NCBI GenBank assembly: GCA_902780935.1
Contig: CACZHP010000028.1
Span: forward strand, 1-38,033
Reading direction: 5' to 3'
Length of the DNA: 38,033 nt
Source: an uncultured Bacteroidia bacterium
GTDB taxonomy: Bacteria; Bacteroidota; Bacteroidia; Bacteroidales; UBA932
The notes beneath the pieces were generated by a model, which was given only the letters and a program-made list of their open reading frames with translations, was not told the origin of the DNA and made no database searches. Shown here piece after piece: positions 9,377 through 18,706 of the stretch. The position numbers were made by a program, and so were the translations under genes. The stretch's first letter is position 1. The number at the start of each line of letters is the position of its first letter.

Positions 9377-10750
9377 TTATAACAATTTTGACGCGATATC
9401 CGAAAGTTCGCTCCTCTCGCCGATCCTCAGGAAGACATGCTCGAAGAGTTTCTGTCCTCCCATTTTCTCGTTGAGGTGGGTAAGCCCGTTGGACCATTGG
9501 TCGAGATAGGGCTGGTCGATCTGGAATATGTCCCCGGTAAACACCATCTTGGTCCCCTCGCCGGCCCTTGTGATGATAGTCTTCACCTCGTTCGGAGTCA
9601 GGTTCTGGGCCTCGTCGCAGATGAAGAACACCCTTCCGAGGCTGCGGCCCCTGATGTAAGCCAGGGGGGAGATCAGGAGTTTCTCCTCCTTGAGCATCGC
9701 GTCCAGCCTCTGGGCCTCCTTGCTAGTGGATTTGAAACGGCTCCGGATCACGTTGAGGTTGTCCATTAGAGGCTGGATGAAGGGGCTCATCTTGGTCTTC
9801 TGGTCTCCCGGAAGGAACCCGATCTCCTGGTTGCCCAGTACGACCGTAGGCCTGGTGAGGATGATCTGGTCATATTCCTTGGCCTGTTCTAGGGCCGAAG
9901 CGAGCGCGATGAGGGTCTTTCCAGTGCCGGCTCCTCCGGTCATCGAGACCAGTTTAACCTCCGGGTTCAGGCAGGCGTCCACGGCGAAACGCTGCTCGTC
10001 GTTCAGGGGTTTGATCCCATAGACGTATTGGGTCTTGACGAGGATGACCTGGTCCTTGTCCGCATCGTAGCGGGCGCAGACGGTGTCCTTGCCGTTTCTG
10101 AGCTTGTAGAGCTGGTTCGGCCTGGGGCAGGTCTTCCCGAAAGCTTTCCAGGAGACGGCGTTGTCCGGTCCGAAGGTGAGGGCCTGGAGCGTCTCGGGGT
10201 CGGGGTTGTCGATGGTGATGACTTCCTTGATTGAGTTCTCGACTTTCTCGTCCTCCAGGCGGTCGGTCATATAGTCCTGGACCTCCATCCCGGCGGCCTT
10301 GGATTTCATCCGCAGGTTGATGTCCTTCGTGACGAGGGCCACGAAGCGGCCGGGATTGTTGTCCCGGATCCAGATCGCGGTCGAAAGGATGCGATGGTCC
10401 TGGATGTCATCCTTGAACAGGTCCTTCATCTCGTCCGGGAAAGGGTGGTTGGGCTCTATCTTGATCTTGCCCAGCCCCTTGGCGATGGGGATCCCGTCCT
10501 TGCCGAACAGCCGACCGTCCGTGATCCTATCCATGTCCCGCATGAACCCCCGGGCGTTGTAGGCGAGCTGGTCGGTGCCTTTCTTGAACTTGTCGAGTTC
10601 CTCGACGACGGCGACAGGGATGACAATGTCGTTGTCCTTGAACTTGCGAATGGCCTTGTAATCGTGCAGGATGACGTTTGTGTCCAGCACGAAAATCTTG
10701 GGCTTTCTGGTGCCATGGCCGGAAGCCATTGTCCTTGAATATCTTACCAT
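9377..10750 (-). CDS. PIN-PhoH family ATPase
   Basis: A 457-residue fusion of a PIN ribonuclease domain (about 18-165; FVLDTNVILHD at 20-30 with acidic Asp23, VTKDINLR at 140-147) and a PhoH helicase-like ATPase (about 245-450). The ATPase part shows Walker A GGAGTGKT (272-279), TRPTVVLGNQEIGFLPG (299-315) and Walker B FFICDEAQN (375-383). This is the PhoH2/YlaK-type architecture, thought to unwind and cut RNA. A second possible start is Met8 (10729), which fits homologues slightly better; no good Shine-Dalgarno settles it. It follows the hypothetical gene by 14 bases and precedes ppdK. Confidence 0.93.
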   Translation of the reverse strand: MVRYSRTMASGHGTRKPKIFVLDTNVILHDYKAIRKFKDNDIVIPVAVVEELDKFKKGTDQLAYNARGFMRDMDRITDGRLFGKDGIPIAKGLGKIKIEPNHPFPDEMKDLFKDDIQDHRILSTAIWIRDNNPGRFVALVTKDINLRMKSKAAGMEVQDYMTDRLEDEKVENSIKEVITIDNPDPETLQALTFGPDNAVSWKAFGKTCPRPNQLYKLRNGKDTVCARYDADKDQVILVKTQYVYGIKPLNDEQRFAVDACLNPEVKLVSMTGGAGTGKTLIALASALEQAKEYDQIILTRPTVVLGNQEIGFLPGDQKTKMSPFIQPLMDNLNVIRSRFKSTSKEAQRLDAMLKEEKLLISPLAYIRGRSLGRVFFICDEAQNLTPNEVKTIITRAGEGTKMVFTGDIFQIDQPYLDQWSNGLTHLNEKMGGQKLFEHVFLRIGERSELSDIASKLL

Positions 10751-10764
10751 TTCTTGAATATGAA

Positions 10765-11940
10765 TCAGTCTTCTCCTTCCGACGCCTGGCTGCTCAAAAG
10801 GGACTGGAGGATGTCGGAGATTCCTCCGCCCCGGCCTGACTTGACCTTGATCCCGGAGCTGCCGGCAGTAGGATGACCTATAGGATAATAAGCTATGTCC
10901 TGGAGCAGGAACTCAGCGTCGGCGTAGTCGTAGTCTATGTCTTTTATCTGTATCAGGACGCCCGGAACCTCGGAGAAAAGCACACGGATGCTTTTGTCCT
11001 CGTCGTAGGCGTTCATTATCCCGCTAATGTCGATCTTCGCCCCGATATCTTCCCCGCACATGGCTTTCATGGCGGGGAGCAAGCCTCCGTCGCTCACGGT
11101 CCTGCCGGAGAGTACCACCTTGTCTTCCACGAATTCCCGGATGATCTCGAAACAGTCGATGAAATAATCGCCGTCACCGATCTCCGGCGAACCATCTCCG
11201 TTCTGCCCGTAAACCTCACAGAGAATGGAGTTTCCAAGACGGAACTCGCAGCTGTCGAAGGGTACGAATATAATCCAGCTCTCTGGGTCGGGAACAAGTT
11301 TGTCCGGGATGGCCCTCCTTCGCCCTATCACGGGATGGGGGCTGCCGAACGGAGCGTTTCCGGGGAGGTCGATCTCCTCTTCCTCAGGGCCGATCTCTGC
11401 GTCGGGATCCTCCGCCCGGTCGGTCGCGGCGACCTTGAAGGAGATCTGGCTGACCCGCTCGCTTTCGGTGAATGAATATGAGTCAAGACTTATACCGAGA
11501 CTGTCAAGATAGTCGGCGGCAGCTTCGACGGATCCATAAAAAGCGGCCATATTCCCAAGGGGCCTTGTGTTCCAGCGCCATTTGGCGCTGAGAAGCAGGT
11601 CGCTGAGCCTGAAGTGGCCTTTCATCCAGATTGTGTCCAGCAGGGCTTTGGCTATCCGGCTCCTGGTGAACTCCTCGGCGTAGGCGGCGGGGCAATTCCT
11701 CGTGGTTCCCAAGAGGGCGGAGACGCCGGATAGGTACTCCTGGGCGTCCTGGGACTTGAACTCTCCGGCGGAGGGACATGGATCCACGCTCTCGTCCACA
11801 ATAGGCTCATGCTCCTCGTACTCCCTCGGCTGCTCTGTCTCATGGTCGAGGCAGCCGTCCAGGATGTCAGCCGGCGTGAACCTTCTCGGGATGCCGTCAA
11901 TGATGTATTCGGAATAAAGGGCTGATGCTTTTTCTTTCAT
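10765..11940 (-). CDS. Hypothetical protein with AIR-synthase-like C-terminal region
   Basis: A 391-residue soluble protein with no signal peptide and no close family that I can name. The C-terminal third resembles the C-terminal domain of AIR synthase/FGAM synthase proteins: GRTVSDGGLLPAMKAM (279-294) is like their DVSDGGL block, and LFSEVPGVLIQI (321-332) is like their LFSES.G block, followed by a YPIGHP segment (352-357). The N-terminal part (about 1-170) has an acidic stretch and a helical WRWNTRPLGN block typical of no family I know; 180-192 is acidic and low in complexity. The ATP-binding half of PurM/PurL is not recognisable. It is the first gene of the minus-strand run to phoH. Not called purL or purM; resemblance only. 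Confidence 0.6.
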   Translation of the reverse strand: MKEKASALYSEYIIDGIPRRFTPADILDGCLDHETEQPREYEEHEPIVDESVDPCPSAGEFKSQDAQEYLSGVSALLGTTRNCPAAYAEEFTRSRIAKALLDTIWMKGHFRLSDLLLSAKWRWNTRPLGNMAAFYGSVEAAADYLDSLGISLDSYSFTESERVSQISFKVAATDRAEDPDAEIGPEEEEIDLPGNAPFGSPHPVIGRRRAIPDKLVPDPESWIIFVPFDSCEFRLGNSILCEVYGQNGDGSPEIGDGDYFIDCFEIIREFVEDKVVLSGRTVSDGGLLPAMKAMCGEDIGAKIDISGIMNAYDEDKSIRVLFSEVPGVLIQIKDIDYDYADAEFLLQDIAYYPIGHPTAGSSGIKVKSGRGGGISDILQSLLSSQASEGED

Positions 11941-11944
11941 TCAG

Positions 11945-11976
11945 TTGGAATATGTCCGTAAATTTAAGTATTTTTG
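11945..11976 (+). promoter_or_regulatory. Promoter of folC
   Basis: TTG (11945-11947), 21 bases, TATTTTTG (11969-11976). The folC ATG follows at 12009. It lies in the 68-base gap between divergent genes. Confidence 0.6.
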
Positions 11977-12008
11977 AGTTGAGTTCAAAAAAGTGATTGT
12001 TCAAGGCG

Positions 12009-13394
12009 ATGGAAATTTATTCCGAAAAAGCATATAATGACAAGTTGGAGGCCATTTTCACCAGGTTCCCTTCGGTGCAGAAAGTCCCTTTCGGCGATGC
12101 ATACAAGCCCGGTCTTGACCATATGAGGCGTTTCGCGGCCTTTCTCGGGGATCCCCAGGGAAAGTATCGGACGATCCACATCGCCGGGACGAACGGCAAG
12201 GGTTCCGTGGCTAACATGCTCGCTTCGGCTCTCTCTTCCGCAGGTCTCAAAGTCGGCCTCTATACTTCCCCCCATATCATTGACTTCCGTGAACGCGCCC
12301 GGATTCTTCTGCCTTCGGCGGCAGATCCCTCCGGCTCCCTACGCTTCGCGCCCTATCCTTCTTATTGCGAGCTGGTGCCGAAGGAATATGTGTACGACTT
12401 CCTGTGTCGGTATGAGGAGGAAATGGACGAGCTGGACCTGTCTTTTTTCGAGATAACCACAGGGCTGGCTTTCAAGTGGTTCGCTGATCAAGGTGTTGAC
12501 GTCGCCGTGATCGAGACCGGTCTGGGAGGGCGCCTGGACAGCACCAATATCATCACCCCGGACCTTTCCATCGTGACCAGCATAGCCCTCGACCATTGCG
12601 CCCTTCTCGGGAACACCCTCGGGGAGATTGCCTCTGAAAAAGCCGGGATAATCAAGCCCGGAGTCCCGGCCCTGGTCGGGGAGTATCTCCCCGAGACCCG
12701 CCCTGTCTTTGAGGCAAAAGCCTGGGAGACAGGTAGTTCCCTGTATTTCGCTCAGGATATGGACTTGTCCATGGCCTCACTCGTGCCTTCGATAATGCGG
12801 GATATGGATCTGCGGGGAGACTATCAGTCCAAGAACCTGCGCACTGTCTTGGCCGCTGTTGATATTCTTAAGGAGAATCCTTTCTATTCGGGATTGTCCG
12901 ACTCACGGACGGTCGTCGACGCTCTTATCCACACGGCTTCCCGGGCAGGGTTCCACGGGCGTTGGGAGATGGTTAGAAAGGACCCCCTGATCCTCGCCGA
13001 CCTCGGGCATAACCCTGCCGCCCTTAAAGAGAATTACGCCCAGCTTGAGAGGATGATGGCCTCAGGGGACTTTTCCTCCTTGATAATCATATACGCTGTG
13101 ATGGCGGACAAGGATCTGGACGGGATCATGCCGCTGATGCCGAGGGATGCCGTCTATGTCCTTCCGGAGTTGAAGTCCTCGAGGGCACTTCCCGCATCAG
13201 ATGCCGCTCTTCGCCTGGAGGCTTTCTTCAAGGAGTCCGGTAACCCTTCCAGGGTGGTTCCCACGGTCTCTGTGGATGAGGCCATATCTGTCGCCCTTTC
13301 TCTCGACGAGAAACGTAACCCATTGATATTCATAGGGGGAAGTACTTATCTTCTCTCGGAAGCCTTACCTTTGTCAGGTTTGCGAGGTTTTTGA
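12009..13394 (+). CDS. folC: Folylpolyglutamate / dihydrofolate synthase
   Basis: A 461-residue Mur-ligase-type enzyme that adds glutamate to dihydropteroate or folates. The start is ATG 12009 (AAGG upstream at 12003-12006); a TTG at 11997 in frame is less likely. The ATP loop HIAGTNGKGSVAN lies at 57-69, then LYTSPHIIDFRER (about 82-94), the Mur-type VIETGLGGRLDSTNII block (about 170-185), SIALDHCALLGNTLGEIASEKAGIIK and a C-terminal HGRWE...DLGHNP segment. Both catalytic domains are complete. There is a 36-base gap to the macroglobulin gene downstream, with no terminator seen, so read-through is possible. Confidence 0.95.
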   Translation: MEIYSEKAYNDKLEAIFTRFPSVQKVPFGDAYKPGLDHMRRFAAFLGDPQGKYRTIHIAGTNGKGSVANMLASALSSAGLKVGLYTSPHIIDFRERARILLPSAADPSGSLRFAPYPSYCELVPKEYVYDFLCRYEEEMDELDLSFFEITTGLAFKWFADQGVDVAVIETGLGGRLDSTNIITPDLSIVTSIALDHCALLGNTLGEIASEKAGIIKPGVPALVGEYLPETRPVFEAKAWETGSSLYFAQDMDLSMASLVPSIMRDMDLRGDYQSKNLRTVLAAVDILKENPFYSGLSDSRTVVDALIHTASRAGFHGRWEMVRKDPLILADLGHNPAALKENYAQLERMMASGDFSSLIIIYAVMADKDLDGIMPLMPRDAVYVLPELKSSRALPASDAALRLEAFFKESGNPSRVVPTVSVDEAISVALSLDEKRNPLIFIGGSTYLLSEALPLSGLRGF

Positions 13395-13430
13395 AGTATT
13401 TCCGGCTTTGGAATGTAAAACATATTCATC

Positions 13431-16400
13431 ATGAAAAGCAACATGTTCTACCTGATTCTCACTGTCGCGGTGATTTGCGCCGTCACCGCCGTAGCTTGCG
13501 CCTATGCCAAGAATGAAAAGCCGAAGGGACCGGACGATCAAGGCCATGTCCTCTCGACTCTCTGGAAAAACTATTACGCCGCCCAGAAGGCGGATTTGCC
13601 GAAGAAGATGAGCGAGTCGCTCGATGCCATCATGGAGCAGGCCAAGTCGAAACGTTACCACTGGGATTTCTACGATGCGGCCGTGAAGAAAGTCGACGCC
13701 GAGGTCTCAAGGAACTGGAAGGTGCGCCAGGAGATGAACACCTTCCTCGCCAATGCTGTCAAGGAATATGACGAGCCGATCGTGACCTACACCTACAGGT
13801 CCTCCTACGGCGGTTCGGGACTCCTGGACTACGTCCTCGCCAACAAGACCCGCCTCCAGGCCGGCAAGAACAAGGCTTTCCACACCAGGACTTCCGGGCA
13901 GATGAACGACCTGTTGAACGGCTTTATCAAGGATGATTATGAATATGCCCTCTGGGCTGAGAGGCTCGGAGGCAGGAACTCCACCAAGGGCTTTGAGGCG
14001 CTGAAAGAATACTTGGGCGAGACATACCCTAACGCCGCTTGGAATGAATATGTGTCCCTCCAGGGCCGGTATTGGTCCTATAGGAAAGACGATGTCAAGG
14101 CTTTTATTGACAAATATTCCGGGAAGGCCATTGGCCTTTTCGGAAAGGCCCTTTTGTTTGAGGACAGGATGAACGACCTGTCCCGCAATAAAGGCACAGA
14201 GGCGGACTATAAAGCCTTGTACGCTGACATCAAGGCTGCCGAGAAGGAGCGTCTTTCATATAAATCCGGAGTTGACTCCAAGATCGCCGGAACAGTCAAG
14301 AGTTTCCAGAACCAGATGGAAACACTTGATGATAAGGATGTCTCGATCTTTTTCGAGGGGGATGACATTGTCGTGACGTTGAGGAATCTCCCCAGTGTCG
14401 AGGTTTCCATGTACCTTGACAATAAGGAAGGCACCCCGTTGTTCAAGAAGACGGTGGACAATCCCCGGAAGAGCTTTTATGTCCTTGACACCGTGAAGGT
14501 TCCCATTCCGAGGTGTGACGACGGGAACTATATCGTCAAGGCCAGGAACGGCAAGGTCGAGACCATCGGACAGTATATTCCCAAGACTTTGTCAATAGCT
14601 TTGAGAGAGGATTTCGAGGGCCGGAAGTTCTATGTGGCTGAATACCTTACCGGCAAGCCCCTGGCCAATGTGGACCTGGCGCTCATCCTCTCAGGCAAGG
14701 TCGTCGCCGAGGCAAAGGATGTCAAGGTTGACGGCTTCACGCCTCTGCCGGAAGCTCTGGTAAAGGCGATGAAGAAAGACACATATTATTATTTGCGCGC
14801 CTGCTGGAAGGATCCGGACGGTTTCCTCCATTTCTCCAAGGAGCAGAGCCTGCGCGATACGCGGGATTACTATTCCGAGCGTAAGGGCCGTGTCAGCGAT
14901 TACTGCGAGATATTAACAGACAAGACCGCCTTCAATCCCGGCGAGACCGTGAAGTACAAGGCTGTACTATATTCCGGCAACCAATATGTGAGCTTTAAAG
15001 TCTTTGAGGCCGGCGAGGCGATCCAGGTCAGTCTCATCAATGCGGAGAATAAAGAGATTGCCAAGACCGAACTGAAAACCAATGAGTTCGGCTCGGTGGC
15101 CGGAGAATTCAAGATCCCTGAAGGGGAGAGGAACGGCCGGTACACTATCAAGGTCCGTCACAAGAACAGCACCCTGGAGACCAAGTCCATAGTCGTGGAC
15201 GAATTCGTCCTCCCGACTTACGACCTCGCCTTCGACAGCATTGACCAGCTTTATTTCATGGGTGACGAGATCGAGGTGAAGGGAAAGGTGTCCAGTTACA
15301 GCGGGCATCCGCTCGATGCCGCCGAAGTGAATTACGAAGTAGACAGTTGGAGCAAAGTCATAGCCGATGGAGAGCTTAAACTCGAGCCGGATGGCTCGTT
15401 CTCGGTGAAGTTCCCGTCCGTGAAAGACAGGTATTGGTACAGGGTCACGGTGAAGGTCATGGATGCCACCGGCGAGACCAGCGAGTTCTCCAGGAGGGTA
15501 TTCGTCCTGGATGCCTTCAACATCGAAATGAATCTTGTGAATGCCGCCGAGGGAGACATAGTCCTGGGAAAAGACAAGTACGGACAATGCGACCTTCTGT
15601 CGGAGAATGTTGCGAAGGTGACGTTCACTTCCCGAAATAACGAGGGGCAGCCGGTCCCCGTAGGCATCAAGTACGAGTTGAAAGACAGCGATGACAAAGT
15701 CGTGGCCACCGGCGAGGCCGAGTCCGGCTCCACCAAGGAGATAGCCATCCCGGCTCCTGGACTTTACACCCTTGTCTCGACCTCCAGCGTCAAGGCTACT
15801 GACGGAAAGGAAATATCCTCCAAGTCCGAGATGAAGATACTCCTCGTCGGGGATGGAGACAAGTCCCTGAATGCCGATGTCGAGAATTTCTTCAAACTCG
15901 TTGGCTCCTGCGCCGATTGCTCGGTCAAGGACGGCGAGGAGATAAAGGTCCAGTTCGGGGCCGGTGAGGGTCCTGTATGGGCTGTCGCCGAACTCTTCGA
16001 TGAGCTGAGAAAACCTCTCGAACGTGAACTGGTCCATCTGGACGGGAAGCCCGGCTCGGAAGGCTCCGTCAAGACTCTTTCTTTTGAGTACAAGAGTGAA
16101 TATCCTGACGCTTTGACGCTGTATATCTTCTACTTCCGTAACGGGACACACTACGTTTTCCACCGTGAGTTCCAAAGGGAGAAGACGATTCTGAATCTCC
16201 CTCTGACCTTCACGTCTTTCGAGGACAAGGCCTATCCGGGGAAGCAATATTCATTCACCCTGAAGTCGGATCCCGGGACCGAGATGGTCGCGGCTATCTT
16301 CGACAAGGCTTCGGAGAGGATTTCCCCGAACCAGTGGGAGACTGTCAGGCTTGTCAACCTCGGTGCCCGTCCGGTCTATTTCGACGTGATGGACGGCAGC

Positions 16401-18704
16401 ATCGACCGAGGCAGGATCTTCGACTATGGTGACCGTAAGATGATGAAGACCCGTGCCGCCGCAGGGGCGGTTAATGACGCCATGGTGCTTGAGGCTGCCC
16501 CGATGATGGTGGAGGAGAGCGCCATGATGATGGACAGGGTAGCGGAGGATGCTGAAGAATCGTCCAGTGCCGCTCTTGATGAAGTAGCTGTCCGCTCAGA
16601 CTTCTCTACGGCACTTGCTTTCGAGCCTTATCTCAGGACTGACGGCAATGGCTCGGCGACTCTGAAATTCAAGACCTCCGACAAACTCTCCACCTTCATT
16701 GTACAGGTCTTTGCCCACACCAAGGAGATGAAGAATGCCCTCCTGCGGCAGGAGATGACGGTCTCTATTCCGGTGAAAGTCAATGTGGTGGAACCAAAGT
16801 ATATTTACAAGGGCGACAAGTATGTCCTCCACGCCACCGTATCGAGTTCCTCCGACAAGCCGGTATCTGGGACGGTCGCTCTCCAGACATATTCCGGACT
16901 CGACATCGAAGGGGCGAAGCCTTTCGCGACTGTCTCCAAGAAGGTGACAGTCCCTGCGGGGAAGTCCGTCCCGGTCGAGTTTACGGTCGATCCCAAGGGA
17001 CATGACATGCTTGGACTTAAGGTAGTGTTCGCTGACAACGCCAAGTCATTCTCTGACGCTGTGCTCGTCCCTCTGCCGATTTACGAGGCTGAACAGACAT
17101 TGACTGAGGCTCATTCAGCTGTCCTTCTCGCCGGGATGGACAAGAACGCTCTCATCCAGAGGATCCGTTCCGCATTCACCGGAACCTCCTCAGCCGGAGC
17201 GGAATACAAGGAAATCGATATCCGTCAGATGGTTCTGGACGCCATTCCTTCCAAGGTCGAGCCGGACGGAAAGGATATCCTCTCGCTGACAGAGGCTTAC
17301 TATGTACGTCGGGTCGCAGAGAAACTTGGAGCTGACTTCAAGTTCACGACTTCGGATGCGGACATCCTTGATAAAATAGTCGCCTGCCAGAATGCCGACG
17401 GCGGTTTCGGATGGTTCGAAGGCATGAAGTCTTCGCCGGTCATCACGGCAGTGGTCCTGGAGCGCTTTGCGAAGCTCCGTGACGCCGGACTGGCGGAGGA
17501 AGTAGCTGATTCCCAGAAGGCTGTCGCCTTCCTCGACAAGAACCAGTTCGTCCATGGCGACTGGCCTTACTGGAGCGGATGGATCTCTGCCGCACAGTAC
17601 GCCTATGTTCGCTCTATGTACCCTTCCGTAAAGTTCGATGTCTCAAAGGAAACCATCAGCGAGAAGAGTGAATATTCAAAGAACTTCAGGGAGTTCAAGA
17701 AATATATCAAGGACTACCTGATTCCTTCGCAGAAGGATGGCCGCGGCCTGCAGGGACAGATTCTCGCGAAGGCCCGCAGGATCAAGACTCTCGTGAATCT
17801 GGTTTATGGGGAGGGTGGATTGAAGCTGGCCTCCGACTGGGGAATCAAGATCTCCGCCGACCAGAAGATGAGAAGCTCAATCGTGGCCGACATCGCTTCA
17901 CTTGATGAATACGCTGTCGAGCACCGTGACGGTGGTTGGTACTATCCCAATGCCGTGATGCCGTGGAGGGGCCTGCTGGAGAGTGAGCTCTATGCCCACT
18001 CATTGCTCTGTGACCTGCTTTCCGACAAGAGAGTTGACTCTGGATCCGCTGTTGAGGCCAAGATCGCCGACGGCATCCGCATCTGGATGATGCTCCAGAA
18101 AGAGACCCAGAAATGGGGAGAGGATCCCGCTTTCGTGGATGCCGTCAACTCTGTGCTGACGGGCGGTGAGGACGTTCTCTCAACGAGGGTCATCCTGATG
18201 ACCAAGACTTACCGCAAACCCTTCAAGGAGATTGTCGCGGCGGGCAACGGCTTCACCATCGAGCGCCATTTCTACAAAGAGGTCCAGGGCGAGAACTCAT
18301 CTGTGAACCTACTTGAGATCTATCCTGGAATGAAGCTCAGCAGGGGAGAGAAGATCATCACCGAATATAAGATCTGGAACCAGGAGAACCGCAGCTTCGT
18401 GAAGCTCACGGCTCCCCGTGAGGCCGCTTTCAGGCCCGTGGACCAGCTCTCTGGCCATGTCGGTTGGTGGTACAGGCCGATCGGATCGTGGGCTGTCTCG
18501 CCTCAGGGCTACAGGAACGTCAAGGCTGACCGCACCGAGTACTACTTCGATGTCTATCCCGAGGAGAACACCACGGTGACAGAGGAGTTCTACATCACCC
18601 AGGAGGGAACCTTCAGCGCCCCGGTCGTCACGATCGAATCACTGTACGCTCCCCACTACAGGGCAAATGACAAATTCGGCGGGACACTTAATATTATTGA
18701 ATAG
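13431..18704 (+). CDS. Large alpha-2-macroglobulin-like envelope protein without thioester motif
   Basis: A 1757-residue exported protein. The signal ends near 23-26 (AVAC at 20-23 could be a lipobox; the AYA behind it could be a signal peptidase I site). About 30-320 is a helical domain; after it come repeated beta-sandwich (MG-like) units, including the MG2-type block TDKTAFNPGETVKYKAVLYSG (about 499-519) and the VDEFVLPTYDLAFDS junction. Residues about 1003-1055 are rich in Met, Ala and Glu and stand just before the A2M-domain block AFEPYLRTDGNGSATLKFKTSDKLSTFIVQV. An alpha/alpha-toroid (CQNADGGFGWFEGMKSSP, about 1320) follows. No CxEQ thioester motif is present. Macroglobulins trap proteases; without the thioester, trapping would have to be non-covalent. 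A propeller lipoprotein starts 2 bases behind it. Confidence 0.88.
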   Translation: MKSNMFYLILTVAVICAVTAVACAYAKNEKPKGPDDQGHVLSTLWKNYYAAQKADLPKKMSESLDAIMEQAKSKRYHWDFYDAAVKKVDAEVSRNWKVRQEMNTFLANAVKEYDEPIVTYTYRSSYGGSGLLDYVLANKTRLQAGKNKAFHTRTSGQMNDLLNGFIKDDYEYALWAERLGGRNSTKGFEALKEYLGETYPNAAWNEYVSLQGRYWSYRKDDVKAFIDKYSGKAIGLFGKALLFEDRMNDLSRNKGTEADYKALYADIKAAEKERLSYKSGVDSKIAGTVKSFQNQMETLDDKDVSIFFEGDDIVVTLRNLPSVEVSMYLDNKEGTPLFKKTVDNPRKSFYVLDTVKVPIPRCDDGNYIVKARNGKVETIGQYIPKTLSIALREDFEGRKFYVAEYLTGKPLANVDLALILSGKVVAEAKDVKVDGFTPLPEALVKAMKKDTYYYLRACWKDPDGFLHFSKEQSLRDTRDYYSERKGRVSDYCEILTDKTAFNPGETVKYKAVLYSGNQYVSFKVFEAGEAIQVSLINAENKEIAKTELKTNEFGSVAGEFKIPEGERNGRYTIKVRHKNSTLETKSIVVDEFVLPTYDLAFDSIDQLYFMGDEIEVKGKVSSYSGHPLDAAEVNYEVDSWSKVIADGELKLEPDGSFSVKFPSVKDRYWYRVTVKVMDATGETSEFSRRVFVLDAFNIEMNLVNAAEGDIVLGKDKYGQCDLLSENVAKVTFTSRNNEGQPVPVGIKYELKDSDDKVVATGEAESGSTKEIAIPAPGLYTLVSTSSVKATDGKEISSKSEMKILLVGDGDKSLNADVENFFKLVGSCADCSVKDGEEIKVQFGAGEGPVWAVAELFDELRKPLERELVHLDGKPGSEGSVKTLSFEYKSEYPDALTLYIFYFRNGTHYVFHREFQREKTILNLPLTFTSFEDKAYPGKQYSFTLKSDPGTEMVAAIFDKASERISPNQWETVRLVNLGARPVYFDVMDGSIDRGRIFDYGDRKMMKTRAAAGAVNDAMVLEAAPMMVEESAMMMDRVAEDAEESSSAALDEVAVRSDFSTALAFEPYLRTDGNGSATLKFKTSDKLSTFIVQVFAHTKEMKNALLRQEMTVSIPVKVNVVEPKYIYKGDKYVLHATVSSSSDKPVSGTVALQTYSGLDIEGAKPFATVSKKVTVPAGKSVPVEFTVDPKGHDMLGLKVVFADNAKSFSDAVLVPLPIYEAEQTLTEAHSAVLLAGMDKNALIQRIRSAFTGTSSAGAEYKEIDIRQMVLDAIPSKVEPDGKDILSLTEAYYVRRVAEKLGADFKFTTSDADILDKIVACQNADGGFGWFEGMKSSPVITAVVLERFAKLRDAGLAEEVADSQKAVAFLDKNQFVHGDWPYWSGWISAAQYAYVRSMYPSVKFDVSKETISEKSEYSKNFREFKKYIKDYLIPSQKDGRGLQGQILAKARRIKTLVNLVYGEGGLKLASDWGIKISADQKMRSSIVADIASLDEYAVEHRDGGWYYPNAVMPWRGLLESELYAHSLLCDLLSDKRVDSGSAVEAKIADGIRIWMMLQKETQKWGEDPAFVDAVNSVLTGGEDVLSTRVILMTKTYRKPFKEIVAAGNGFTIERHFYKEVQGENSSVNLLEIYPGMKLSRGEKIITEYKIWNQENRSFVKLTAPREAAFRPVDQLSGHVGWWYRPIGSWAVSPQGYRNVKADRTEYYFDVYPEENTTVTEEFYITQEGTFSAPVVTIESLYAPHYRANDKFGGTLNIIE

Positions 18705-18706
18705 TA

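Noticed and set aside
14967-16247. 426-codon minus-strand open frame within the large macroglobulin-like gene
   Set aside because: Lies entirely inside a clear plus-strand protein; composition is that of an antisense frame.
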